Counted from the first letter of the stretch, positions 1-7,829 are shown. The stretch is DNA of 45,259 nucleotides from Solobacterium sp. (GCA_017430925.1 JAFRMA010000101.1:1-45259), one strand, 5' to 3'. The notes: generated by a model not told the origin, from the sequence alone. Numbers and translations: made by a program.

Positions 1-2
1 AT

Positions 3-149
3 CACCATCATCATGACGATGATGAGGAGGAAGAACACGAGCACCATCATCACCACGATCATGCCAAAGCTGCCAATATCGCTGCAGCGCGTAAGTTATT
101 GGTCGTAATTTATGCGCTGTCCAGGAACGGTGAATTATACCGTTCCTAA
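3..149 (+). CDS. C-terminal end of a probable IS110-family transposase (5' truncated by window edge)
   Basis: An open frame enters from the left edge and stops at TAA 147-149. The visible 48 residues begin with a tract made almost only of His, Asp and Glu, then read AAARKLLVVIYALSRNGELY. That last part resembles the conserved C-terminal helix of IS110-type transposases (Transposase_20), where a motif like ARKLLVIIY...GEPY closes the protein. These enzymes use a DEDD catalytic domain and a C-terminal Ser-containing domain; neither is inside the window. The His/acidic tract is unusual for the family and could bind metal. The assignment rests only on the short tail, so a different protein with a His-rich region is possible. 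Confidence 0.5.
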   Translation, partial: HHHHDDDEEEEHEHHHHHDHAKAANIAAARKLLVVIYALSRNGELYRS

Positions 150-166
150 GCAAATTATAGACCATT

Positions 167-200
167 CGAAAACAAATTGGGAGTACATCTCCTGTTTTCG
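167..200 (+). repeat. Perfect two-part hairpin downstream of the transposase
   Basis: CGAAAACA (167-174) pairs with TGTTTTCG (193-200), and GGAG (180-183) pairs with CTCC (189-192) inside it. There is no T-run, so it is not a standard intrinsic terminator. It could be part of the element's non-coding end or a structured RNA segment; the element boundary cannot be fixed. Confidence 0.45.
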
Positions 201-215
201 TCGTGGGCTGATACA

Positions 216-249
216 GAAAAAGAAGAAATCACTGTTTTGATGTGATTTC
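216..249 (-). terminator. Terminator of the CHAP-domain gene
   Basis: On the minus strand the stem GAAATCAC / GTGATTTC (plus-strand arms 225-232 and 242-249) is followed by a U-rich tract from the A-run at 216-221. It lies just beyond the stop codon of the minus-strand gene 281-970. Confidence 0.7.
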
Positions 250-280
250 CTCTTGACTTAAGTTATCGAATTTTTGTGTT

Positions 281-970
281 TTATTTTCTTCCGGATAACG
301 AGACAGCTTTGATCTTTTCCTGTGCTCTGGCATCTTCGTTCTTGATGTCTTCTGCGACTTTCAGTTCTTCATCCTTCAGTACTTCTCCGGCCATGGCATC
401 GTCGATCATCACGATGTAACTGTCAATCAGTTCCAGGTTCTTCGCGTCTTCATTGACCGCAAATTCGATGACTCTGTTCAGCGCTGTGGAGTAAAGAATC
501 TCCGGAGTTATATCCGATTTCACATCTGCATCCAGATAGATATAACCTAGTAACTGCTGGTTCCATCTTGTGCCATATGCAGGACACCATTCTTCGTTAT
601 ATCCGCCCATGTATCCGCCTTCTTTGATGTAGATACTGTTTTCTCCGTCAAAGTCTGTAACGTAGGCTACATGCCAGCTCCATACCGCAATTGAGTTAGG
701 CATCGGTTCTGTACCAATCGCGTATCCTGCCTGGGAGGCTTCCAGCAGCCATCCTCCGGCATTGTGCCACCCCGGAAGAGCTAATCCGGTAGCTTCATAG
801 ACCAGCTGCCATGTGCCCCATGTACAGTTGGACCATCCGCCGACATACGGGTTATACGCAACCGTCTCTGTGTATCCGTCATCTTCCGCGTATACCGGCT
901 GGATCTGACGGGTAAATACCATCATACACAACAGGGGCAGAAGACAAATCTTCAGTATAGTTTTTTTCAT
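281..970 (-). CDS. Secreted CHAP-domain protein (putative cell-wall amidase/endopeptidase)
   Basis: 229 residues. The N-terminus MKKTILKICLLPLLCMMVF... is a typical signal peptide, with likely cleavage after VYA near residue 28. The mature part has the CHAP signature: SNCTWGTW with candidate nucleophile Cys49, and WSWHVAYV with candidate His100. CHAP domains are papain-like enzymes that cut peptidoglycan amide bonds. The roughly 70-residue C-terminal tail is charged and helical, with no domain I recognise. A start 19 codons upstream is possible, but the signal peptide and the promoter (TTGCAT 1004-1009, GATAAT 981-986) favour ATG 970. That promoter leaves a leader of only a few bases and no good Shine-Dalgarno site. 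The gene is divergent from the HTH/RCC1 gene. Confidence 0.8.
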   Translation of the reverse strand: MKKTILKICLLPLLCMMVFTRQIQPVYAEDDGYTETVAYNPYVGGWSNCTWGTWQLVYEATGLALPGWHNAGGWLLEASQAGYAIGTEPMPNSIAVWSWHVAYVTDFDGENSIYIKEGGYMGGYNEEWCPAYGTRWNQQLLGYIYLDADVKSDITPEILYSTALNRVIEFAVNEDAKNLELIDSYIVMIDDAMAGEVLKDEELKVAEDIKNEDARAQEKIKAVSLSGRK

Positions 971-980
971 AACGACACAC

Positions 981-1009
981 ATTATCCTACAAAAGCTCCG
1001 TGAATGCAA
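981..1009 (-). promoter_or_regulatory. Promoter of the CHAP gene
   Basis: Minus-strand -35 TTGCAT (1004-1009) and -10 GATAAT (981-986) are 17 bases apart. The predicted start site is about position 974, only about 4 bases before ATG 970. Confidence 0.5.
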
Positions 1010-1052
1010 GTTTTGCGCTCTGAGCATCTTAATCCTGAATAACGCATGTAAG

Positions 1053-1081
1053 TTGAAAATCTATCGCACTACATATAAAAT
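1053..1081 (+). promoter_or_regulatory. Promoter of the HTH/RCC1/FN3 gene
   Basis: -35 TTGAAA (1053-1058), 17-base spacer, -10 TAAAAT (1076-1081): close to a housekeeping sigma promoter. It shows that TTG 1053 is not the start codon. The transcript would begin near 1088, just before GAGGG (1091-1095) and ATG 1101. Confidence 0.7.
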
Positions 1082-1100
1082 ATACGATACGAGGGATAGT

Positions 1101-3503
1101 ATGCGTAAAAACTGTTTACCTGAAAAACTGAGTCTGATGCGGAAGTATTACCAGCTTTCGCTCAGTGATATAGCAATGAAGCTGAACGTACCGGTCACGG
1201 AATACATGAACTGGGAGAACGGCAATACATTGTGCGATACCGAGAATCTGAAGAAGATCGCGGAGATTTACAATGTGAAGCTTCAGGATCTTGTGGATAA
1301 TACAAAGATCGTTTCGATTAATTATCTGGATAAGATCAATGACAGTGTGGAACTGATGACTTTCCGCAAGGACGCGAAAGAAGTTCCGTTCCAGGAAGAT
1401 GTGGCAGATCATATCATGGCCACCTCGGTAATTGTTACAAATGTACCTGCGGAACTTACGCAGACAACCATGAATATTCCGGTTAGTACCGAACATACCA
1501 CCGTGGTGACATCACCGGTTGATCTCGGAGAGACCAGAGTCATATCCCGTGATGATCTGCAGGCTACGACTGTAAATGAGATCGTGGAAGATACTGTGGA
1601 AACTGAGCCCGTAAAGCCCGGGATTCCGAAAAAGCTCTGGGGGATTGCCGGCGCTGTACTGGCAGGAATCGTGCTGCTTGTACTGGCTGTATCCTTCTTT
1701 AACAAGGAAACAACTGTCGATGATATCGAAGTATCCCTGAGTAATGTGAATCGTCTGGCTCTGGGAGATACATACAGTATTTATATTGATCCTGACGGAG
1801 AACTGGTGACCAACGGAGATACACTCCCGTCATTATCCAAGTTCAAGGATATTGTCCAGGTCAGTGCCTGGGACGGACATCTGACCGGGCTGAAGAAGAA
1901 CGGAAAAGTTGTCTGTACCGGCAGTAACGAGGCCTGTGATGTCGGATCCTGGAATCATATTACGATGATCGCGTCCGGCAGGAATCATACCGTGGGATTG
2001 ACCGATGAAGGAACTGTTATCTGTACCGGGAACTCTTCGGCTTGTGAAGTGGAGAACTGGAAAGAAGTAACGGCTGTCTATGCCGGTGACGGAATCACCA
2101 TTGCCCGTACGAAGGGAAACAACCTTCTGGTCTCCGGTAACTTTAATGAGAAGAAGACTGTCGCAGCCCAGACAAAGGTCAAGGAAGTCGCAATTGCGGA
2201 AGAACAGATCGTGATCCTGACCAATGACGGGAAAGTCAACACCTATGCGGTAAACAACGGTAATGCGAGTAATACGGCAGCCTGGTCAAATGTGGCGCAT
2301 ATTGCGGCAGGCAGGGACTTTGTGGTCGGAGCCAACAACAACGGCAGGATGATCATCGCCAGCACAAACGACGATCTGGTGAAGGAAGTATCTACCTGGA
2401 ACGGAATCAAGTATATGGATGCGCACGGAGGGACGGTTGTGGCGGTGAACGCGGCCGGAGATCTGCTTGGGGCAGGAGATAACACTTATCACCAGTACAA
2501 GAAAGCAGAGACAACACCGGAACCAAGTGAAAAAGCGAAATTGGATAAAGTATCCAACGTGACCTTCAAGACAACCACAGGAGGCGTATCGATCTCCTGG
2601 GACCGTGTCACTTCCGCAGACTACTACGAAGTACGTCTGAACACCAATCCGGAGACAACGATCAAAGCTGTAGGAAATTCCTGCAATATCTCCAGTGACA
2701 AACTTACAGATGGTACGGAATACCTGATCCGTATCACGCCTTATACCAACGATGATTCCCTGGCACCCGGGGAAGAAACCACGGTAACGTACCAGTATGT
2801 CGCTAACCGTGTCAAACTGAAGACTCCGGGTGATCTGACTCTGAAACAAGAAAAAACCGAATTGCAGATCCACTGGAACTCTGTCGAACATGCGAAAGAG
2901 TATCTGGTAAAACTCGGCACATACGAAGAAAGAGTCAGAGATACGTCGGTTACTCTGGATATCTCTGCCCTGGAAGACGGAAAGAAGTATACCGTATCTG
3001 TAACAGCGATTCCGGATAATACGAAGAACTTTGCGGATAGTGATCCTGCAATGAAGGACTTTACCTATGACGAACCGGTGGAGGCAGTACCTTTGGCTAA
3101 ACCCGCAAACATCAACAGTGAACAGGACTCCGTGAATGAAACGATCCTGAGAATCTCCTGGGATGCGGTGGAACATGCAACGAAGTACACGGTATCCGTC
3201 AACGGAAAGAACTACGATACAGACCAGACATCACTTACTGTAGATGCCGGGGCTGTAGGTCTAAGTGACGGGAACAGCTATACGGTTAAAGTGACTGCGT
3301 CTTCTTCCGACACCAAGCACTATAAGAACAGTTCTGCGGAGAACAGTTTTACCTACAGACTTACACCGAAACCTACACCGACCCCGACACCAGAGCCTAC
3401 GGTGGAACCTACGGCAGAACCTACCGCGGAACCGACCGCAGAGCCTACGGAGGAACCTACGGCAGAACCTACGGAGGAAACGGAGGAAGAACCTCATGAA
3501 TAA
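1101..3503 (+). CDS. Membrane protein: cytoplasmic XRE-type HTH, TM helix, RCC1-like repeats, three FN3 domains, Pro/Thr-rich tail
   Basis: 800 residues from ATG 1101 (GAGGG at 1091-1095). Residues about 7-65 form an XRE/HTH_3 fold (LRKYYQLSLSDIAMKLNVP type helices). After a Thr/Val-rich linker a single hydrophobic helix at about 179-201 crosses the membrane. Residues about 215-465 contain RCC1-like repeats (for example WNHITMIASGRNHTVGLTDEG). Residues about 480-755 carry three fibronectin type III modules (ISWDRVTSADYYEVRL, IHWNSVEHAKEYLVKL, ISWDAVEHATKYTVSV), followed by a PTPEPT/AEPT tail. The predicted topology puts the HTH inside and the rest outside, so it could be a one-component sensor or an anchored surface protein. 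No ligand can be named. The last 8 bases overlap the next gene, which suggests translational coupling. Confidence 0.85.
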   Translation: MRKNCLPEKLSLMRKYYQLSLSDIAMKLNVPVTEYMNWENGNTLCDTENLKKIAEIYNVKLQDLVDNTKIVSINYLDKINDSVELMTFRKDAKEVPFQEDVADHIMATSVIVTNVPAELTQTTMNIPVSTEHTTVVTSPVDLGETRVISRDDLQATTVNEIVEDTVETEPVKPGIPKKLWGIAGAVLAGIVLLVLAVSFFNKETTVDDIEVSLSNVNRLALGDTYSIYIDPDGELVTNGDTLPSLSKFKDIVQVSAWDGHLTGLKKNGKVVCTGSNEACDVGSWNHITMIASGRNHTVGLTDEGTVICTGNSSACEVENWKEVTAVYAGDGITIARTKGNNLLVSGNFNEKKTVAAQTKVKEVAIAEEQIVILTNDGKVNTYAVNNGNASNTAAWSNVAHIAAGRDFVVGANNNGRMIIASTNDDLVKEVSTWNGIKYMDAHGGTVVAVNAAGDLLGAGDNTYHQYKKAETTPEPSEKAKLDKVSNVTFKTTTGGVSISWDRVTSADYYEVRLNTNPETTIKAVGNSCNISSDKLTDGTEYLIRITPYTNDDSLAPGEETTVTYQYVANRVKLKTPGDLTLKQEKTELQIHWNSVEHAKEYLVKLGTYEERVRDTSVTLDISALEDGKKYTVSVTAIPDNTKNFADSDPAMKDFTYDEPVEAVPLAKPANINSEQDSVNETILRISWDAVEHATKYTVSVNGKNYDTDQTSLTVDAGAVGLSDGNSYTVKVTASSSDTKHYKNSSAENSFTYRLTPKPTPTPTPEPTVEPTAEPTAEPTAEPTEEPTAEPTEETEEEPHE

Positions 3504-3702
3504 GTTCTGGTATTATACCAAGGATGGTGAAGAGAAGTACGGGCCTTATACAGATAACGAACTAATCCGGCTGATCAAGGAGAAGATCATCCGTGAAGAG
3601 GATAAGATCTGGATGGTGGATCTGGACGAGTGGCTTACTCTGGGAGATTCCATCTTCAATATCTTTATTCCGGAAGATAACGAAGAAAAGACTTTGTCCT
3701 AA
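3496..3702 (+). CDS. Small GYF_2-domain protein
   Basis: 68 residues. FWYYTKDGEEKYGPYTDNEL...IWMVDLDEWLTL matches the GYF_2 (DUF4339) pattern: WYY..dG...GP(Y/F) at the start and a W.....W.. near the end. The ATG lies inside the last codons of the upstream gene (8-base overlap ATGAATAA), so it is probably translated by coupling. GYF-type domains often bind proline-rich peptides or act as membrane-protein accessories. It has no signal peptide or membrane segment, so it is predicted to be cytoplasmic. Its partner is unknown; the upstream Pro/Thr-rich tail is predicted to be outside the membrane. Confidence 0.75.
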   Translation: MNKFWYYTKDGEEKYGPYTDNELIRLIKEKIIREEDKIWMVDLDEWLTLGDSIFNIFIPEDNEEKTLS

Positions 3703-3724
3703 GACATGGACAAAGTTTTTATTT
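3691..3724 (+). terminator. Intrinsic terminator after the GYF_2 gene
   Basis: ACTTTGTCC (3691-3699) pairs perfectly with GGACAAAGT (3708-3716), followed by TTTTATTT. The stem begins within the last codons of the gene. Confidence 0.85.
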
Positions 3725-3751
3725 GAATGAGTTTTGCAGAAGAGATATACT
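3723..3751 (+). promoter_or_regulatory. Promoter of the cysS operon
   Basis: -35 TTGAAT (3723-3728), 17-base spacer, -10 TATACT (3746-3751). It directly follows the previous terminator, and the predicted start is near 3758, at the 5' end of the T-box leader. Confidence 0.65.
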
Positions 3752-3757
3752 TAAAGA

Positions 3758-3957
3758 AACCGGTGATGAGAAGAGTAGTATTCCGGAAAAGTCCAAGAGA
3801 GGATCGGCTGGTGAAAAGATCTGACGGAGTAAGGGATATGAATGCGCCTCGGAGGGTCTGCCCGATATGTAGGGCAGAACGGGCAGAACGTTATACTGCA
3901 GAGAAGTAAGAAAAGTGGAACCACGCTGAGGCGTCTTTTTGGAGGCCTCTTTTTTAT
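3758..3957 (+). ncRNA. T-box leader, Cys (UGC) specifier, upstream of cysS
   Basis: The leader shows the expected order of T-box elements. The GATGAGAAGAGTAGTA block (about 3760-3776) starts stem I. GGTGAAAAG (3819-3827) fits the distal-loop region. GAATGCG contains the specifier UGC (Cys) at 3843-3845, followed by a purine. The T-box AAGTGGAACCACGC lies at 3913-3926. A terminator follows (GAGGC 3928-3932 with GCCTC 3945-3949, then T-run 3950-3955). Uncharged tRNA-Cys should pair with specifier and T-box and allow readthrough. Agreement between specifier and downstream enzyme makes the assignment firm. Confidence 0.92.
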
Positions 3958-3975
3958 GAGATCAGGAGGGATAAA

Positions 3976-5310
3976 ATGATCAGATTATATAACACAAAGA
4001 GCTTGACAGTAGAAGAGTTTAAACCGATTCATGAGGGTCATGTGGATATGTATGTCTGCGGACCTACCGTGTATAACTATGCGCATATCGGAAACGCCAG
4101 ACCGATGATCGTCTTTGACGCGCTGAAGAGATTGTTTGAGGCGGAAGGCTATACCGTGAAGTATGTCTCCAACTTTACCGATGTGGATGACAAGATCATC
4201 AATAAGGCGATCGAAGAGGGCACATCCGAGGCAGAAGTGGCAGAACGTTACATTGAAGCATACCAGGCAGTACGTACACAGTTAAATACGGAACTTCCCG
4301 ATATCACCCCGCGAGTAACAGAAACCATGGATGAGATCATTGAGTTCGTTGACGCGCTGGTGAAGAAGGGCAATGCCTATGTCGTAGACGGAGATGTGTA
4401 TTTCTCCGTAGATTCCGTACCCACATACGGTGAGATCAGTCACCAGAGAATGGATATGTTAGAAGCCGGCTTCCGTGTGGAAGAGAATGATCAGAAGCGT
4501 AATCCCTATGACTTTGCGCTGTGGAAGAAAACCGAAAAAGGTATCAAGTGGAACAGCCCCTGGGGTGAAGGAAGACCCGGCTGGCATACCGAGTGTGTGG
4601 TGATGATCAACGACAACATGGGTGAAATGATTGATATTCACGGAGGCGGTATGGATCTGCGTTTCCCGCACCACGAGAATGAAGCAGCCCAGCAGGAAGC
4701 CCTGCACGGCAACAGTCTGGCAAATTACTGGATCCATAACGCAATGGTGAACATCAACGGTGATAAGATGAGTAAGTCTCTGGGAAATGTTCTCTGGGCA
4801 AAGGATGTCGTGGATAAGCTCGGAACGAATCTTACCCGCTGGCTGGTCAGTTCCGTACATTACCGCAAAGAACTGAACTTCAGTGATGAAACGATTGAAA
4901 CTGCCCGTAAGGAACTGGAGAGAGTAATGACTCCTATTCGTCAGGCAGATGTCAAGGCTGCCCTGAACGACAAGGATCTTGGCACTGAGTATGACCAGGA
5001 AGCGTACCGTGAATTCCTGAACCAGATGGATGATGACATGAACACACCGAATGCCTATGCGGTGATCTTTGAGACAGTCAAGAAGCTGAACGGTGCGCTG
5101 CGTCAGCGTGAGATCGACTACGCAGCTGTGGGGAAATACCGCAATGCGGCGGAGAAAATGTTGAATATTCTGGGTATCGTTGTGGAAAAACCAGTGATTG
5201 GTGAAGAAGACAAGGCTTTATTCGCTAAGTGGAATGAGGCTAAGGCTGCGAAGGATTTCGACACTGCGGATGCCTGCCGTAAAGTCCTGACAGAGAAGGG
5301 TCTGTTATGA
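3976..5310 (+). CDS. cysS: Cysteine--tRNA ligase
   Basis: 444 residues. Class I aminoacyl-tRNA synthetase that activates cysteine with ATP and charges tRNA-Cys in the cytoplasm. The N-terminus reads MYVCGPTVYNYAHIGNARP, with the zinc-ligand Cys28 and the HIGH-type HIGN at 37-40. KMSKS is at about 264-268. The C-terminal helical and DALR-type region is present but compact, near the shorter end for bacterial CysRS. AGGAGGG ahead of ATG 3976 fixes the start. Controlled by the T-box leader; overlaps mrnC by 4 bases (ATGA). Confidence 0.97.
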   Translation: MIRLYNTKSLTVEEFKPIHEGHVDMYVCGPTVYNYAHIGNARPMIVFDALKRLFEAEGYTVKYVSNFTDVDDKIINKAIEEGTSEAEVAERYIEAYQAVRTQLNTELPDITPRVTETMDEIIEFVDALVKKGNAYVVDGDVYFSVDSVPTYGEISHQRMDMLEAGFRVEENDQKRNPYDFALWKKTEKGIKWNSPWGEGRPGWHTECVVMINDNMGEMIDIHGGGMDLRFPHHENEAAQQEALHGNSLANYWIHNAMVNINGDKMSKSLGNVLWAKDVVDKLGTNLTRWLVSSVHYRKELNFSDETIETARKELERVMTPIRQADVKAALNDKDLGTEYDQEAYREFLNQMDDDMNTPNAYAVIFETVKKLNGALRQREIDYAAVGKYRNAAEKMLNILGIVVEKPVIGEEDKALFAKWNEAKAAKDFDTADACRKVLTEKGLL

Positions 5311-5690
5311 GTTCTGCGGAATGTTCAGGCAGAACGCTGGCATTCCTGGGTGACGCGATATGGTCGTATATTGTCCGCCGTCATCTTGTGACAACCGGAC
5401 AGGGAAACGGAAAAAACCTGCAGAAGAAAGCCGTATCTTACGAAAGTGCTAAGGCGCAGGCGGAATTCTACCGTATCCTTCATGAGGAAGGGTTTTTCCG
5501 TGAAGAGGAGGAGGAAGTATTCCGCCGCGGAAGAAATGATCATTCTTCCGGTGCTCCGCATAATACAAACGTACAGATCTATCGTTACAGTACAGGGTTT
5601 GAGGCTATTCTCGGATATCTTCAGCTGGAACAGAACTGGGAAAGAATAGAAGAAATCTGGGACAAGGTTAAAACCTTGAAGGAGGGGTAA
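5307..5690 (+). CDS. mrnC: Mini-ribonuclease III
   Basis: 127 residues, a normal length for Mini-III. It is an RNase III catalytic domain without a dsRNA-binding domain; in Bacillus subtilis it matures 23S rRNA ends. The signature LAFLGDAIWSYIVRRHL near the N-terminus and RRGRNDHSSGAPHN further on fit the family. The start overlaps the cysS stop (ATGA), and rlmB begins 2 bases after its stop. The order cysS-mrnC-rlmB is conserved in Bacillota. Confidence 0.93.
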   Translation: MSSAECSGRTLAFLGDAIWSYIVRRHLVTTGQGNGKNLQKKAVSYESAKAQAEFYRILHEEGFFREEEEEVFRRGRNDHSSGAPHNTNVQIYRYSTGFEAILGYLQLEQNWERIEEIWDKVKTLKEG

Positions 5691-5692
5691 TC

Positions 5693-6403
5693 ATGGCACA
5701 ATTAGTTTACGGGAAAAACGTTGTAAAACAGATCCTTCAGGATAACCGTAAAGTCTATAAACTGTATCTTGCCGTTCAGGATGAGCAGATCGAGACCCTG
5801 GCCAGGAAAAAGAAGATCAGTATAGAACGTGTGGATAAGAAAGCTCTTCATAAGCTTACCGGAACGGATAATCATCAGGGTGTAGCCGTGAGCATGGAAG
5901 ATTATAAGACTTATTCACTGGAAGAACTGACAGAAAGAAAACAGGAATATGGTTTTCTGATCATGGTGGATGAGATGATGGATCCGCACAATCTCGGGGC
6001 AATTCTGAGAACTGCCGATGCGGTAAACGCAGACGGAGTGATCTTCCGCAAAGACCGGTCTGTAGGCCTGACGCCAACGGTGGCGAAAGTCTCTGCCGGT
6101 GCCATTGATACAGTGCGGTGCTGCGAGGTGACAAATCTGGTGAGGACCTTGCAGGAACTGAAGAAGAAAGGTTACTGGGTCATCGGTACAGATATGAAAG
6201 GGCAGGATTACCGGTCCCTGAAGTATGACTTCCATGCGGTGCTGGTCATCGGAAATGAAGGAAAGGGAATCTCCCGCCTGGTACGTGAAGAATGTGATTA
6301 TATGATCTCTCTGCCCATGCAGGGGAAGATCGAATCACTGAACGCGTCGGTCAGTGCCGGAATCCTGATGTACGAGATCTACAACAAGCGTTTCCCGTTA
6401 TAA
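5693..6403 (+). CDS. rlmB: 23S rRNA (guanosine-2'-O-)-methyltransferase RlmB (TrmH/SpoU family)
   Basis: 236 residues. An N-terminal substrate-binding domain (YGKNVVKQILQDNRKVYKLY) precedes the SPOUT knot domain. The three SpoU motifs are visible: MDPHNLGAILRTADA, VLVIGNEGKGIS and SLPMQGKIESLNASVSAGI. It methylates the 2'-OH of a conserved guanosine in the 23S rRNA P-loop (G2251 in E. coli numbering) using SAM. GGAGG (5682-5686) precedes ATG 5693. It is co-transcribed with cysS and mrnC. Confidence 0.93.
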   Translation: MAQLVYGKNVVKQILQDNRKVYKLYLAVQDEQIETLARKKKISIERVDKKALHKLTGTDNHQGVAVSMEDYKTYSLEELTERKQEYGFLIMVDEMMDPHNLGAILRTADAVNADGVIFRKDRSVGLTPTVAKVSAGAIDTVRCCEVTNLVRTLQELKKKGYWVIGTDMKGQDYRSLKYDFHAVLVIGNEGKGISRLVREECDYMISLPMQGKIESLNASVSAGILMYEIYNKRFPL

Positions 6404-6415
6404 CGGAGGAACGTG

Positions 6416-7027
6416 ATGGAAAACCCTTATGAACTCTTATATATGAGCCACAGCGGTGACGAATGGTCACTGCAGGCTCTTTTTGATTTATATGCCAGGG
6501 ATATCTCCGGATATATCAATACCCTGACAAAGAAGTATACACCGCTGAAGATCTATCGTGAGGATCTGATGCAGGAAGCGTATATCTCCCTGTATTCCGC
6601 CACAATGACGTATCGTGAAGACTGCGGCTGCAGTTTCAAGACATTCATGATGGTAGTCATACGGCACCGGATATGGAATATCATGCGTCATTACTGCGCG
6701 ACCAGTCATGTGCCTATGCATGAGTTGTTGTCTACCGAACAGTTTATCCGTGATACGGAAGCTACGTATGATGCCCTTCGCAGTACAGATGTCTTATGTG
6801 AGCCGGAGTATCTGTTACATTTCAAATTGATTCAGGAAGAAGTGGATAAGGTGATTGAAAGTCTGGATGAACTGGATAAAGAGGTTCTGAATGCCTGGCT
6901 CAACGATGAGAGTTATAAGGAAGCGAGTACCCGTCTGGGGATATCCTACAAGAAATATGACGGGAGACTGCAGAAGGTAAGGAAAAGGATCCGTCAGGCA
7001 GTTTACGGTATGGATCATAAAGGATAA
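6416..7027 (+). CDS. SigH-like RNA polymerase sigma factor
   Basis: 203 residues from ATG 6416; GGAGGA (6405-6410) suits this start better than GTG 6413. Region 2 reads DLMQEAYISLYSATMTYRED..SFKTFMMVVIRHRI, close to the SigH pattern DLVQEG.IGLYKAI.DF. Region 4 (LDELDKEVLNAWLNDESYKEASTRLGISYKKYDGRL) has the helix-turn-helix. Position after rlmB matches sigH in B. subtilis, but the usual intervening yacP/rae1 gene is absent here. SigH drives competence or early sporulation genes in other Bacillota; the regulon here is unknown. It starts 12 bases after rlmB and is probably in the same operon. Confidence 0.8.
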   Translation: MENPYELLYMSHSGDEWSLQALFDLYARDISGYINTLTKKYTPLKIYREDLMQEAYISLYSATMTYREDCGCSFKTFMMVVIRHRIWNIMRHYCATSHVPMHELLSTEQFIRDTEATYDALRSTDVLCEPEYLLHFKLIQEEVDKVIESLDELDKEVLNAWLNDESYKEASTRLGISYKKYDGRLQKVRKRIRQAVYGMDHKG

Positions 7028-7088
7028 GTTTTCGTTGGTATATCGGTATAATTCAGTAAAATAGAGAGTATAGATGTGAGGATAGTGT

Positions 7089-7787
7089 ATGAACAAACCA
7101 ATGATCGTAATTACCGCAAGATCAAGAACCGAGAATGATAACCAGACTTTTTATGATAATGAGAGTTATTTCCAGTATGTTGCGCAGGGCGGAGGTATCG
7201 CAGTAATGACCGGTGCGGTGACCGCGGAAGAAGCAGAAGAGATCGCAGAACGCTTTGACGGCCTGGTCGTTACCGGAGGAGCAGATGTAGCACCGCATTT
7301 CTACGGGCAGGAGAATACGAAATCTTACCCTGAGGCATTGGATATCGATGAGGCAGATATTTACCTGTATCATGCGTTTGACCGCCGTAAGAAGCCGGTT
7401 CTCGGGATCTGCCGGGGTATCCAGCTGATCAATGTGGCAGCCGGAGGAACTCTTAAACAAGATATTCCCGGACATAACCAGAGGAACTTCGACCCGCCGG
7501 TTGCCAGAGACGCGTTCTGCCAGACCTGCAAGTTTGTGGAGAATACGAAGATGTACGCGATTTTTGGTGAAAGCTACGGGATGAACAGTTTTCATCACCA
7601 GTGCGTGGATACAGTCGCACCGGGATTTGTGGTTTCCGCATACAGCGAGGATGGTATTGTGGAAGCAATCGAGAAAGACCATGTGACAGCTGTACAATGG
7701 CATCCCGAACGGCACGTGAATGATCCCCTGCACAAAGAAATCATGAAACGTTTCGTACAGGAGTGTGCAGAGTATAAGAATAAATAG
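7089..7787 (+). CDS. Gamma-glutamyl-gamma-aminobutyrate hydrolase family protein (peptidase C26, PuuD-like)
   Basis: 232 residues. Class I glutamine-amidotransferase fold with a complete triad: Cys108 in LGICRGIQLIN, His205 and Glu207 in AVQWHPER. The family hydrolyses gamma-glutamyl bonds, such as gamma-glutamyl-GABA or folate polyglutamates. No synthetase domain or partner is adjacent, which supports a stand-alone hydrolase. GAGGA (7079-7083) precedes ATG 7089. The exact substrate cannot be read from the sequence. Confidence 0.85.
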   Translation: MNKPMIVITARSRTENDNQTFYDNESYFQYVAQGGGIAVMTGAVTAEEAEEIAERFDGLVVTGGADVAPHFYGQENTKSYPEALDIDEADIYLYHAFDRRKKPVLGICRGIQLINVAAGGTLKQDIPGHNQRNFDPPVARDAFCQTCKFVENTKMYAIFGESYGMNSFHHQCVDTVAPGFVVSAYSEDGIVEAIEKDHVTAVQWHPERHVNDPLHKEIMKRFVQECAEYKNK

Positions 7788-7815
7788 TTGATAAATGAAA
7801 CTGTTACGTTATAAT
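7788..7815 (+). promoter_or_regulatory. Strong promoter of the MATE gene
   Basis: -35 TTGATA (7788-7793), 16-base spacer, -10 TATAAT (7810-7815). The predicted start (about 7822) leaves only about 8 bases before ATG 7830. Confidence 0.65.
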
Positions 7816-7829
7816 ATCCTTAGGGAATT

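Noticed and set aside
1053..1100. TTG start for the HTH/RCC1 protein
   Set aside because: The TTG is part of the -35 hexamer. GAGGG and ATG 1101 give a better start.
3727..3909. 60-codon open frame upstream of cysS
   Set aside because: It lies across the cysS promoter and T-box leader. Its sequence is explained by the RNA elements, and it has no ribosome binding site.
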